This document shows positions 1 to 7,189 of a DNA stretch of 25,266 nucleotides, one piece after another. How positions within the stretch are numbered: position 1 is the first letter of the stretch; each line of letters opens with the position of its first letter. The position numbers and the translations under genes were made by a program. The stretch is from NCBI RefSeq assembly GCF_022414575.1, contig NZ_JADWYQ010000064.1:1-25266 (forward strand), written 5' to 3'. This DNA is from Streptomyces sp. MUM 178J. GTDB taxonomy: Bacteria > Actinomycetota > Actinomycetes > Streptomycetales > Streptomycetaceae. The notes under the pieces were generated by a model, which saw only the letters and a program-made list of their open reading frames with translations, was not told the origin of the DNA and did no database searches.

Positions 1-2
1 AC

Positions 3-686
3 CTTCTGACCCGAGGTCATATGAATAGCGAGCGGCAGGTGCGCGTGGATGGGAGTTCACCGTGCGCGGGGCAGCCCCCCGGGATGGCCGCGTATCTCGC
101 CGGTGCGGACAGGGTGGTGGAGTACGGGGACGGCGGGTGGCGAGACGCTCCGCCGGACTTGTGGGAAGGGGCCGCGCCGGTCCGGTCGGCAGACCCGCTC
201 ACGCCCCTGCACCGACTGCCTTCCGGGGCGGGCGCCGCCGCCGGGACCGCCGTCGGGACCGCCGCCGCCCGTCGTCGGCCGCCGGGCGACGCGGTGCTGC
301 TGACCGCGGCGGAACAGCTCGGCTCGGCAGCCCGTACGACCGAGGCGGCCGTGGAGTACGCAGGGCAGCGGCAGCAGTTCGGTCGGCCCATCGGCGGTTT
401 CCAGGCGGTCAAGCATCTGTGCGCCGGAATGCTGGTGCGGACCGAGACGGCACGGGCCGCCGTGTATGCGGCCGCCGTGACCGGGGATTTCCGGGAGGCC
501 GCCGGGGCCAAACTGCTGGCCGACGAGGCTGCTGTGGCCAATGCCCGCGACTGTCTGCAGATCCACGGCGGCATGGGGTTCACCTGGGAGGCGGATGTGC
601 ATCTGCACCTCAAGCGCGCCTGGTTGCGGGCGCAGATGTGGCTGGACGCGCGCGAGGCGGAGGAGATCCAGGCTGCGGCGCTGTGA
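3..686 (+). CDS. Acyl-CoA dehydrogenase, 3' portion (5' end outside window)
   Basis: This is the C-terminal part of a flavin-dependent acyl-CoA dehydrogenase, which would introduce the alpha,beta double bond into an acyl-CoA. The frame is open to the left edge (first complete codon at 3), so the ATG at 21 is probably internal and the N-terminal and much of the middle domain are missing. The visible C-terminal alpha domain has the family segments RQQFGRPIGGFQAVKH and QIHGGMGFTWEADVHLHLKRA. The end closely resembles that of the dehydrogenase at 20157-21398, and neither has the YEGT-type C-terminal motif of the classical homotetrameric enzymes. Such subunits can form heteromeric dehydrogenases in actinobacterial steroid and acyl catabolism, which is inference here. 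A weak hairpin (TCCAGG/CCTGGA, 717-734) follows the stop. Confidence 0.9.
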   Translation, partial: LLTRGHMNSERQVRVDGSSPCAGQPPGMAAYLAGADRVVEYGDGGWRDAPPDLWEGAAPVRSADPLTPLHRLPSGAGAAAGTAVGTAAARRRPPGDAVLLTAAEQLGSAARTTEAAVEYAGQRQQFGRPIGGFQAVKHLCAGMLVRTETARAAVYAAAVTGDFREAAGAKLLADEAAVANARDCLQIHGGMGFTWEADVHLHLKRAWLRAQMWLDAREAEEIQAAAL

Positions 687-1033
687 ACGGTCACCGAATG
701 TCGATGCCGGGCCGTGTCCAGGCTGTGTCCTGGAAAGGTCCCCGTAACAGGCCGGAGTCGGCCGGTCGCTCGGGTACCCTCCCTCGGGTGGCAGTGCTTC
801 CTGCGCGGGTCTCCCGCGCGCGACGTGCGCGTCTGTGTTCGACAACCCGACGGCGGGCGTCGCACAGTATGCCCTACGCGTACTCCTTCGCGCTGGAATA
901 TGCCCGAAGCGCTTGTTCCAGTGACTTTACGTCAACCATGCTGTCAGCCAAGGGAGTCACGTTCCGTGACTCCGCGGAGAGCCCCTTGTCGAGGCGCGAG
1001 GCGATGCGTCCGCCGGTTCGGATGGTGTGAGCG
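687..1033. other. Intergenic region, 347 bp, without a supported gene
   Basis: No convincing reading frame was found here. It holds a small hairpin after the dehydrogenase stop (717-734) and, nearer the ATPase gene, a perfect palindrome at 953-973 that is listed separately. The 3' half is less GC-rich than the flanking coding DNA, as expected for a promoter-bearing leader. Confidence 0.6.
953..973. promoter_or_regulatory. Perfect inverted repeat upstream of the ATPase gene
   Basis: The arms GGAGTCACG (953-961) and CGTGACTCC (965-973) are exact reverse complements around a TTC centre. The element lies 60 bp before the GTG start at 1034 in non-coding DNA. A looser related GTGAC...GTCAAC pair sits just upstream at about 921-936. 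It could be an operator or a leader hairpin. Its sequence differs from the CTGAC-N5-GTCAG elements elsewhere in the window. Confidence 0.55.
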
Positions 1034-1678
1034 GTGCAGGTGCTTCAGGTGCAGTTGGAGGTCGGGCCCGATCCCGCGGAGGTGGGCCGGGCCCGGAGAT
1101 GGGCCCGTTCGCGGCTCGCAGGGTCCGGGATAGGGGAGGACGAGCCGCTCGCCCAAACGCTGATTCTGCTGATCTCGGAGCTCGTCACCAACGCCGTCGT
1201 GCACACCGGCTGTCCGGCGGTGCTGCGGATGCTGTTCGGCGGCTGCGCGGCAGGGGCCGGGACCGGGCGCGCGGGCAGCGGCGCCGGCACGGTGCGGGTG
1301 GAGGTCAGCGACGCCAGCGCCCGCCCGCCGCTGCCTCGGCACGCCGACGGCGAGGACACCAGCGGCCGCGGACTCGAACTGGTCGACGGCCTCGCCGACC
1401 GGTGGGGCTGGCGGCTGGAGAGCGTGGGCAAGTCCATCTGGTGCGAGGTCGACAGAACGGCCCCTGCCGTCCCCTCCGCGCCCGACGCCCCCGCCGTCTC
1501 GTCGGCGACTTCGGTCCCCCCGCTCTCCGCTGCCTCTCCGGTGCCTCCGGTGTCTTCGGCGTCCGCGGTCAGGCCCGAGGCCGGCCCCGGCGCGGAGACC
1601 TCCGGTGCCGTCGGGGCCAGGGGGGCGCGCGGTATGGAGGCGTATGCGCCGTCCCGCGCCGTTACCCATCGGTCATAA
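1034..1678 (+). CDS. RsbW/SpoIIAB-like ATP-binding protein (anti-sigma-type kinase fold)
   Basis: This 214-residue protein has a GHKL/HATPase_c_2 domain of the kind found in the many anti-sigma-factor-like proteins of Streptomyces. The N-box is at about residues 49-57 (ELVTNAVVHT), the G1 aspartate at about 93 (VSDAS) and the glycine-rich G2 box at 111-118 (GRGLELVD). Such proteins bind ATP and usually control a sigma factor or an anti-anti-sigma partner in the cytoplasm; no partner gene is adjacent. After about residue 143 comes a 70-residue tail rich in Pro, Ser, Ala and Val with no recognisable fold. The GTG at 1034 is the first start after an in-frame stop at 1028; GTGs at 1040 and 1049 are alternatives. 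No strong Shine-Dalgarno sequence is visible. A perfect palindrome lies 60 bp upstream. Confidence 0.87.
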   Translation: MQVLQVQLEVGPDPAEVGRARRWARSRLAGSGIGEDEPLAQTLILLISELVTNAVVHTGCPAVLRMLFGGCAAGAGTGRAGSGAGTVRVEVSDASARPPLPRHADGEDTSGRGLELVDGLADRWGWRLESVGKSIWCEVDRTAPAVPSAPDAPAVSSATSVPPLSAASPVPPVSSASAVRPEAGPGAETSGAVGARGARGMEAYAPSRAVTHRS

Positions 1679-1847
1679 GGGGTAGATCCCCAAAGCCCTG
1701 TTGACGGAACGTGGCACTCTGATCACCCTTGGATGGGCGATTCGCTGTGAGGGGACGCCGAGGGCGCGGTGGGGGCCGGCCCTCGACGATGCGGCACGCC
1801 ATGGCGGACGGGTGGCGGGCGACGTGCCGTGCTCGGGGCGCGCATGT

Positions 1848-1977
1848 GGAGCGCCGCCACCCGATCCGTCGCAGCGTCCCTCCGGCGGCCGCACGGCGGC
1901 TCACGGCTTCCTGGAGCGCCGCCACCCGATCCGTCGCAGCGTCCCTCCGGCGGCCGCACGGCGGCACACGGCTTCCT
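1848..1977. repeat. 65-bp tandem duplication
   Basis: Two adjacent 65-bp copies (1848-1912 and 1913-1977) differ at only one position seen (T1901 versus A1966). Each starts GGAGCGCCGCCACCC and ends CACGGCTTCCT. They fill the middle of the 344-bp gap between the convergent ATPase and cyclase genes. That gap otherwise holds a short hairpin directly after the ATPase stop (GGGG 1679-1682, CCCC 1688-1691) and no supported gene. The near identity suggests a recent duplication. Confidence 0.85.
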
Positions 1978-2017
1978 GGGTCGCCCCTCCCCGGCACACG
2001 GCTTCCTGGGTCGCCCC
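1963..2017. repeat. 30-bp-spaced direct repeat at the end of the cyclase gene
   Basis: A 25-bp string beginning GGCACACGGCTTCCTGGG occurs at 1963-1987 and again at 1993-2017, a period of 30 bp. It starts inside the end of the second 65-bp copy, so two overlapping rounds of tandem duplication are likely. It stops just before the TGA of the minus-strand cyclase gene (2023-2025). Confidence 0.8.
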
Positions 2018-2022
2018 CCGGC

Positions 2023-2949
2023 TCACAGCACCGCCACCGGCGCCACGGGCCCACCGGTCCCGCCGAGGAACGGCTCGGGCGTCGCGCAGAGCAGAAAGGC
2101 GTGGCTCCGCTCCTCTGCACAGGCTGTGGACAACTCCTCCAGATTCCAGTTCTGGCCCTGCGGCATGCCCATCTCGACCAGATGGAGAGCGTGCACCGGC
2201 ATCCAGAGGCCGGCGACCTCCGGCGGGAAGATCTCAAACGTGAGGGTGTCGTTGGCCACGGCCGCGACATCGCGAGCGTGGAACCACTCCGGCGTACGGA
2301 TCGACAGTCCGGGGGACGGGTGCCCGTAACCGTGCCGGTCCCCGCTCAGTGCGAGCCGGATCTGCCCCGTCCGTACGAGGACGATGTCGCCGGCCTCGAC
2401 CCGTACGCCGGCGAACTCCGCGGCCTCGTCGAGATCCTCCGGCGTGACGGCGTGGTCTCCGGGCAGCCGGTCCGCTCCCTTGGCCCGGGCCACATCGAGC
2501 AGCACCCCGCGGGAGACGACATGACGCACCGTGTGGATTCCGCTGAAGCGGGCGCGGGTGTGCGGGGTGATCGAGTCGGCGGGCCGGCCGTTGTAGATGC
2601 GGCCCGAATGGGAGACATGGGGCAGCGCATCCCAGTGGGTGGCCGCCTGCAGTCCCATGGTCACGGCGTCATCGCTGGTGGCGACCGTGCCGGGGCCGAA
2701 CAGCTCCTGGTTGATCTGCACCATGGTGTGCAGGGGGTTGACCCGGCCGGGTATGAGGCCGGACTGGATCCCGTCCTGGTGCAGGGGCAGCGCCAGCGGC
2801 ACCCGGCGGCCCCGGTGGACCGCTCCGGCCGCGGCGCGGACCTTTGCCTCGGTGATCAGGTTGAGCGTTCCGATCTCGTCGCTCTCACCCCAGCGGCCCC
2901 AGTTGTTAATGCGCTTGGCGATGTCGTGGAACGCGGTCGGCAGTGACAT
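2023..2949 (-). CDS. Cyclase-family metal-dependent hydrolase (kynurenine formamidase-like fold)
   Basis: The product of about 308 residues looks like a cyclase-family protein (PF04199). These are metal-dependent amide or ester hydrolases and lactonases related to kynurenine formamidase. The family metal motif appears as ATHWDALPHV, matching the expected H-x-D-x-x-x-H pattern, followed by SHSGRIYNGRPADSI. RGVLLDVARAKG and DIVLVRTGQ are further family-like segments. I chose the ATG at 2949 because AGGAGG lies 5 nt upstream on the minus strand; a longer frame from 2976 has no such support. The gene is divergent from the SDR gene, and a shared operator-like palindrome lies between them. In this context ring or lactone opening of a catabolic intermediate is plausible, but the substrate is unknown. 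Confidence 0.88.
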   Translation of the reverse strand: MSLPTAFHDIAKRINNWGRWGESDEIGTLNLITEAKVRAAAGAVHRGRRVPLALPLHQDGIQSGLIPGRVNPLHTMVQINQELFGPGTVATSDDAVTMGLQAATHWDALPHVSHSGRIYNGRPADSITPHTRARFSGIHTVRHVVSRGVLLDVARAKGADRLPGDHAVTPEDLDEAAEFAGVRVEAGDIVLVRTGQIRLALSGDRHGYGHPSPGLSIRTPEWFHARDVAAVANDTLTFEIFPPEVAGLWMPVHALHLVEMGMPQGQNWNLEELSTACAEERSHAFLLCATPEPFLGGTGGPVAPVAVL

Positions 2950-2993
2950 ACGGCCTCCTGGGGCTTGTGCTGCCATAACTGACGGGCCATAAA

Positions 2994-3012
2994 ATCTAAC
3001 GGTCCGTCAGAT
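2994..3012. promoter_or_regulatory. Operator-like palindrome 1 in the cyclase/SDR divergent promoter
   Basis: ATCTAACGG-T-CCGTCAGAT pairs at 8 of 9 arm positions and contains the core CTAAC-N5-GTCAG (2996-3010). It overlaps good -10 candidates on both strands: TAAAAT (2990-2995, towards the SDR) and TAGATT (2998-2993, towards the cyclase). A further half site, CTGAC, lies at 2979-2983. The position suits a repressor of both genes. The same core recurs in five other promoter regions of the window. Confidence 0.7.
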
Positions 3013-3076
3013 AGCCGGGAAGGCGTCCGGGCGTCCGGAAAACGTCCGGGGAGGCGTCCGGGAAAGGGGTCGTGGC

Positions 3077-3991
3077 GTGGGGAACTTCTTGGCAGGCAAG
3101 GTCATCGCCGTCACGGGGGCGGGGCGAGGCATCGGCCGCGCCGTCGCCCTCGCCTGCGCGGCCGAGGGTGCGCGGGTCGTCGTCAACGACTACGGGGTGT
3201 CCGTCGGGGGCGCGGAGCCGACGAGCCAGGTCGCCCGGTCCGTGGTCGAGGAGATAGAGGCCGCGGGCGGCTCGGCGCGCGCGGCGGCCGACGACGTCTC
3301 TGCCATGGCGGGCGGCCAGCGCATCGTCGACATCGCACTCACCGAGTACGGGCGGCTCGACGGAGTCGTCTGCGTGGCCGGCATCCTGCGCGAGCGGATG
3401 CTGTTCAATATGACCGAGGAGGAGTGGGACCCGGTCGTCGCCACCCATCTGAAGGGGACGTTCACCGTCTTCCGCGCCGCCTCCGCGGTGATGCGCCGAC
3501 AGGGTTCGGGCACGCTGATCGGCTTCACCAGCGGCAACCACCAGGGCAGCGTGGCGCAGGCCAACTACTCCGCCGCCAAGGGCGGCGTCATCTCGCTGGT
3601 GCGCAGCGCCGCGCTGGGGCTGCACAAGTACGGGGTGACCGCCAACGCGGTGGCGCCCGTCGCGCGGACCCGGATGTCCGCGAACGTGCCGATGGAGCTC
3701 AAGGAGATCGGCGAGCCGGAGGACGTTGCCGCACTCGTCGTCTACCTCCTCTCCGAACAGGCCAGGGACGCCGGTGTCACGGGCCAGGTCTACACCGTCG
3801 CCGGCCCCAAGATCGCGGTCTGGGCCCAGCCGAGGGAACTGCGGGCGGCGTATGCGGAGGGGGCCGCCTGGACCCCGCAGCGCATCGCGGCCGTGCTGCC
3901 CGACAGCGTCGGCGTCGACCCCATGCCGATGCTGGCGCACATCGCCGACATGGCCGCGGCGGCGAACCGGGGCGACCGCCCGAACACCTGA
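3077..3991 (+). CDS. Short-chain dehydrogenase/reductase, hydroxyacyl-CoA dehydrogenase-like
   Basis: This 304-residue NAD(P)-dependent SDR has the nucleotide motif TGAGRGIG at residues 13-20 and the catalytic Ser152, Tyr164 and Lys168 (FTSG...YSAAK). The segment VVVNDYG after the second beta strand resembles the (3R)-hydroxyacyl-CoA dehydrogenase domain of type-2 multifunctional enzymes. Oxidation of a 3-hydroxyacyl-CoA or a ring hydroxyl is therefore likely. It is longer than a typical 250-residue FabG because of a C-terminal extension after about residue 235, also seen in the multifunctional-enzyme type. The start is GTG 3077, with a GGAAAGGGG stretch just upstream. An acyl-CoA dehydrogenase gene follows 19 bp after the stop with its own AAGGAGG, so the two are probably co-transcribed. 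Palindrome 1 lies upstream. Confidence 0.92.
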   Translation: MGNFLAGKVIAVTGAGRGIGRAVALACAAEGARVVVNDYGVSVGGAEPTSQVARSVVEEIEAAGGSARAAADDVSAMAGGQRIVDIALTEYGRLDGVVCVAGILRERMLFNMTEEEWDPVVATHLKGTFTVFRAASAVMRRQGSGTLIGFTSGNHQGSVAQANYSAAKGGVISLVRSAALGLHKYGVTANAVAPVARTRMSANVPMELKEIGEPEDVAALVVYLLSEQARDAGVTGQVYTVAGPKIAVWAQPRELRAAYAEGAAWTPQRIAAVLPDSVGVDPMPMLAHIADMAAAANRGDRPNT

Positions 3992-4010
3992 CCAAGGAGG
4001 CCTGCCGCCC

Positions 4011-5294
4011 ATGGACTTCGCCTTCCCCTCGGAGGACACCGCCTTCCGCCGGGACGCCCGTGCCTGGCTCACCGCACGTCTGCCCCCCGGCGCGCCGCTC
4101 CCCGACCCCCGCGTCTGGGAGCGGGAGCTCGGCCGCGCGGGCTGGATCGGCCTCGGCTGGCCCGCGGGCGAGGCGGAGTACGGCAACCGCCGAGCCACCC
4201 TCACCCAGCAGGTCGTATGGGCCGAGGAGTACGCCCGCTCCCGCGCCCCCGCCCGTATCGGCCATATCGGCGAGAACCTCCTCGCGCCCACCCTCCTCGC
4301 CTTCGGCACACCCGCCCAGCGGGACCGGTTCCTTCCCCCCATCGCCCGCGGTGAGGAGCTGTGGTGCCAGGGTTACAGCGAACCCGGCGCGGGCTCGGAC
4401 CTCGCCTCCCTCCGCACCGTCGCGACCGCCGTACGCGATACGGCTGCCCGGGACACGGCGGCCGGGGATGCGGCGGCCGGGGGCACGGCGGCCGGGGGCA
4501 CGGCGGCCGGGGATGCCGCTGCCGACCGCCCGTCCGCGCACCGTACGACCACGCATCACCCGACCACGTACCGCATCACCGGCCAGAAGATCTGGACCTC
4601 GCTCGCCCCGGACGCCGACTGGTGCTTCGTCCTCGCCCGCACCACGCCCGGCTCGCGGCGTCACCACGGCCTGTCGTTCCTGCTGGTGCCGATGGACCAG
4701 CCGGGGCGCATCGAGGTACGGCCCATCCGGCAGATGACGGGGGACGCCGACTTCAGCGAGGTGTTCTTCGACGGCGCGCACGCGTCCGCAGACCATCTCG
4801 TCGGCGGCGAGGGCAACGGCTGGCGCGTCGCCATGGGCCTGCTCGCCCTGGAACGCGGCGTCTCCACCCTCGCCCAGCAGATCGGCTTCGCCGAGGAACT
4901 CGCCCGGGTCGTGGGCGAGGCCGTCCGCAGCGGCACGGCCGCGCGCGACCCGGTGCTCCGGGACCGGCTCGTGCGCCAGTGGGCCGAGCTGCGCACCATG
5001 CGCTGGAACGCCCTTCGCACACTCGGCGGGCCGTCGGACCCCGGAGCGCCCAGCGTCGCCAAGCTCCTGTGGGGCGGTTGGCGTCAGCGGCTCGGCGAGC
5101 TAGCCATGGCGGTCCGCGGGCCCGCCGCGGCCGCCGGGCCGGTCGACTGGAGCCGGGAGCGGCCGTATGAACTCGACGCCCTGCAGCGCCTGTTCCTGTT
5201 CAGCCGGGCCGACACGATCTACGGCGGCTCGGACGAGATCCAGCGCACGATCATCGCCGAGCGGGTGCTCGGCCTGCCGAGAGAGCCCAGGTGA
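4011..5294 (+). CDS. Acyl-CoA dehydrogenase with a repeat-encoded insertion
   Basis: This 427-residue flavoprotein has the N-terminal helical domain, the middle-domain FAD segment GYSEPGAGSDLASL (about residues 121-134), QKIWTS (192-197) and a C-terminal end with YGGSDEIQR. It would oxidise an acyl-CoA at the alpha,beta bond. Two features are odd. Residues about 138-186 form a low-complexity insertion of Ala, Gly, Thr and Asp, encoded by 15-bp repeats, between two conserved middle-domain strands. The classical catalytic Glu of the YEGT motif is Gly here (YGGS), so the base, if present, must lie elsewhere, as in some FadE and isovaleryl-type enzymes. The ATG at 4011 follows AAGGAGG (3994-4000). 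The stop overlaps the GTG of the next gene by 4 bp, indicating translational coupling. Confidence 0.93.
   Translation: MDFAFPSEDTAFRRDARAWLTARLPPGAPLPDPRVWERELGRAGWIGLGWPAGEAEYGNRRATLTQQVVWAEEYARSRAPARIGHIGENLLAPTLLAFGTPAQRDRFLPPIARGEELWCQGYSEPGAGSDLASLRTVATAVRDTAARDTAAGDAAAGGTAAGGTAAGDAAADRPSAHRTTTHHPTTYRITGQKIWTSLAPDADWCFVLARTTPGSRRHHGLSFLLVPMDQPGRIEVRPIRQMTGDADFSEVFFDGAHASADHLVGGEGNGWRVAMGLLALERGVSTLAQQIGFAEELARVVGEAVRSGTAARDPVLRDRLVRQWAELRTMRWNALRTLGGPSDPGAPSVAKLLWGGWRQRLGELAMAVRGPAAAAGPVDWSRERPYELDALQRLFLFSRADTIYGGSDEIQRTIIAERVLGLPREPR
4452..4526 (+). repeat. In-frame 15-bp tandem repeat inside the acyl-CoA dehydrogenase
   Basis: Four 15-bp units (4452-4466, 4467-4481, 4482-4496, 4497-4511) and a degenerate fifth (4512-4526) encode DTAAG, DAAAG, GTAAG, GTAAG and DAAAD. 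The unit length is a multiple of three, so copy-number change would keep the frame. It sits where related enzymes have only a short surface loop. Confidence 0.85.
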
Positions 5295-6364
5295 TCAGGA
5301 TGAACCGGATGAGAGGCGTCGTCTTCGACGGCAGGAAGCCGGTCGTGGTCGACGATCTGGAGGTGCGCGCGCCGGGCCCCGGCGAGGTCCTGGTCTCCGT
5401 CGTCGCCGCCGGGCTCTGCCACAGCGATCTGTCGGTCGTCGACGGCACGATTCCGTTCCCCGTGCCCGTCGTCCTGGGCCACGAGGGCGCGGGCGTGGTC
5501 GAGGCGGTCGGCGCGGGCGTCTCGCATGTCGTGCCGGGCGATCATGTGTCCCTGTCCACCCTGGCGAACTGCGGCGTCTGCGCGGACTGCGACCGAGGCC
5601 GCCCGACGATGTGCCGCAAGGCGATCGGCCGGCCCGGTCGGCCGTTCTCCCGCGGGGGCGAGCCGCTGTACCAGTTCGCTGCCAACTCCGCCTTCGCCGA
5701 GCGGACCGTGGTCAGGGCCGTGCAGGCGGTGAGGGTCCCCGACGATGTGCCGTTCACCTCGGCGGCGCTGATCGGCTGCGGGGTGCTGACAGGGGTCGGG
5801 GCCGTACTCAACCGGGCGCGGGTCGGCCGCGGGGAGGCCGTCGTCGTCATCGGCGCCGGCGGCATCGGGCTCAACGTACTCCAGGGCGCCCGGCTCGCGG
5901 GCGCGTGGCCGATCGTGGCCGTCGACTCCAACCCGGGCAAGGAGCCGGCTGCCCTGCGCTTCGGGGCCACGGACTTCCTGCCCTCCGCCGACGGCGTACG
6001 GGACATCCTGCCGACCGGCGCGGACCACGTCTTCGAATGCGTGGGCCACACCGGACTGGTCCGGCAGGCGGTCGACCTGCTCGACCGGCGCGGCCAGGCG
6101 GTGCTGCTGGGCATGCCCGCGGCGACGGCGGAGGCGACGTTCGCACCGGCCGCGCTGTTCCTGGACAAGGCGATCCTGGGCTGCCGTTACGGCTCCTCCC
6201 GGCCGCAGCGCGACATCGCGCTCTACGCGGAGCTGTACCGGCGGGGGCAGCTCCTGCTGGACGAGCTGGTCACCGAGACCTACCCCGTCGAGGACTTCGC
6301 GAAGGCAGCGGACGACGCACGGGCGGGCCGGGTGGCGCGGGGCGTGCTCACCTTCAGCCGCTGA
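5291..6364 (+). CDS. Zinc-dependent medium-chain alcohol dehydrogenase
   Basis: This 357-residue MDR-family dehydrogenase has complete zinc sites. Cys43, His64/Glu65 (GHEGAG) and Cys163 fit the catalytic zinc; Cys94, Cys97, Cys100 and Cys108 fit the structural zinc. The NAD(P)-binding motif GAGGIG is at 188-193. It would oxidise an alcohol or reduce an aldehyde in the cytoplasm, like class III or mycothiol-linked enzymes; the exact substrate is unknown. The GTG at 5291 gives a 4-bp GTGA overlap with the preceding dehydrogenase stop. ATGs at 5300 and 5309 are alternatives, and the family-like sequence begins at MRGVVFDG (5309). It is the last gene of the SDR series. Its 3' end overlaps that of the convergent flavin reductase gene by 11 bp. 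Confidence 0.92.
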   Translation: MIRMNRMRGVVFDGRKPVVVDDLEVRAPGPGEVLVSVVAAGLCHSDLSVVDGTIPFPVPVVLGHEGAGVVEAVGAGVSHVVPGDHVSLSTLANCGVCADCDRGRPTMCRKAIGRPGRPFSRGGEPLYQFAANSAFAERTVVRAVQAVRVPDDVPFTSAALIGCGVLTGVGAVLNRARVGRGEAVVVIGAGGIGLNVLQGARLAGAWPIVAVDSNPGKEPAALRFGATDFLPSADGVRDILPTGADHVFECVGHTGLVRQAVDLLDRRGQAVLLGMPAATAEATFAPAALFLDKAILGCRYGSSRPQRDIALYAELYRRGQLLLDELVTETYPVEDFAKAADDARAGRVARGVLTFSR

Positions 6365-7157
6365 ATCGGCCGAACCGTCCGCGGTGGAAGAGCAGCGGCG
6401 AGCCCTCGCCCTCACCGCCGGCGCCCTCACCGCCGGCGCCCTCACTCTCGCCCTCGCACCCGCCCTCGCCCCCGCGGCCGCGCGCCGCGTCGAGGGCGCG
6501 GACCCGTCCGACGACGATCAGATGGTCGCCGCCCGTGTGCACCGCCTGGACCGTGCAGTCGATCCAGGCGGGTACGCCCGCCAGCCGCGGCGACCCGGTG
6601 GCGGGGGCCGCGTCCCACTCCACGCCCGCGAACTTGTCCGCGCCGCTCACCGCGAAGCCGCGGCACAGGGCGGCCTGGTGCGCCCCCAGGACGTTGACGC
6701 AGAAGGAGCCGGCGCGGGCGATGCGAGGCCAGGTGGCCGACGTGCGGCCGACCATGAAGGCGACCAGCGGCGGGTCGAGGGAGAGGGAGGCGAACGACTG
6801 GCAGGCGAAGCCTGCCGGGCCGTCCGCGTCGAGCGCGGCCACGACCGTCACGCCCGTCGCGAAGTGTCCGAGCACGCGGCGGAATTCGGCGGGGTCGAGC
6901 GGCGCGCGCTCGTCGTCGCGTACGGCGCGCAGGTCGGGGCGCGGCAAGGCGTCGTACGCCGGCCGCCGGCCGGCGGCGCCTGTGGCCCCGGCAGGCCCGG
7001 AAGTCCCAGTAGCCCCGGAAGTCCCGGCAGCTCCGGCGGCCCCCGCGGCTTCGGTGACATTGGCGGCCCCGGCGGCCCCGGCGGTCGTGCCACCCGCTGA
7101 TCTGAGGTATCGGACGGCGGCGGCCGCCATCCCCGCATGTCCCATCACACGGCCCAT
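6354..7157 (-). CDS. Flavin reductase domain protein with low-complexity insertions
   Basis: The core (from about residue 85, FRRVLGHFATGVTVV, to LLFHRGRFGRF) matches the flavin reductase fold (PF01613) of HpaC/HsaB-type NAD(P)H:flavin oxidoreductases, which feed reduced flavin to two-component monooxygenases. FACQSFASLSLDPPLVAF and SFCVNVL are typical segments. Two parts are abnormal. Residues about 20-65 form an Ala-Gly-Thr-Pro-rich leader with GAAGTSGATGTSG-like repeats. Residues about 225-252 form a Gly-Glu-rich insertion before the final strand. The ATG at 7157 has no Shine-Dalgarno sequence and lies 5 nt from an operator-like palindrome, so the message may be leaderless. ATG 7130 after GCGGGG is an alternative. 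No large oxygenase subunit is present in the window. Confidence 0.85.
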   Translation of the reverse strand: MGRVMGHAGMAAAAVRYLRSAGGTTAGAAGAANVTEAAGAAGAAGTSGATGTSGPAGATGAAGRRPAYDALPRPDLRAVRDDERAPLDPAEFRRVLGHFATGVTVVAALDADGPAGFACQSFASLSLDPPLVAFMVGRTSATWPRIARAGSFCVNVLGAHQAALCRGFAVSGADKFAGVEWDAAPATGSPRLAGVPAWIDCTVQAVHTGGDHLIVVGRVRALDAARGRGGEGGCEGESEGAGGEGAGGEGEGSPLLFHRGRFGRFSG

Positions 7158-7160
7158 TGA

Positions 7161-7179
7161 AACTGACTACCCGTCAGAT
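7161..7179. promoter_or_regulatory. Operator-like palindrome 2, upstream of the flavin reductase
   Basis: It contains the exact core CTGAC-TACCC-GTCAG (7163-7177) followed by ATA, in the 32-bp gap between the crotonase stop and the reductase ATG. On the minus strand TAGTCA sits at -12 to -7 from the ATG, so a repressor bound here would cover a leaderless promoter. Its presence means the reductase probably has its own promoter despite the close spacing to the crotonase gene. Confidence 0.7.
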
Positions 7180-7189
7180 AGGAACCCCG

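Noticed and set aside
1729..2946. 405-codon + strand frame across the 65-bp repeats and antisense to the cyclase
   Set aside because: The cyclase frame has family motifs and a good ribosome-binding site. The + frame has neither and includes the tandem repeats.
2950..2976. N-terminal extension of the cyclase to 2976
   Set aside because: The internal ATG at 2949 has AGGAGG 5 nt upstream, while the longer start has no ribosome-binding site.
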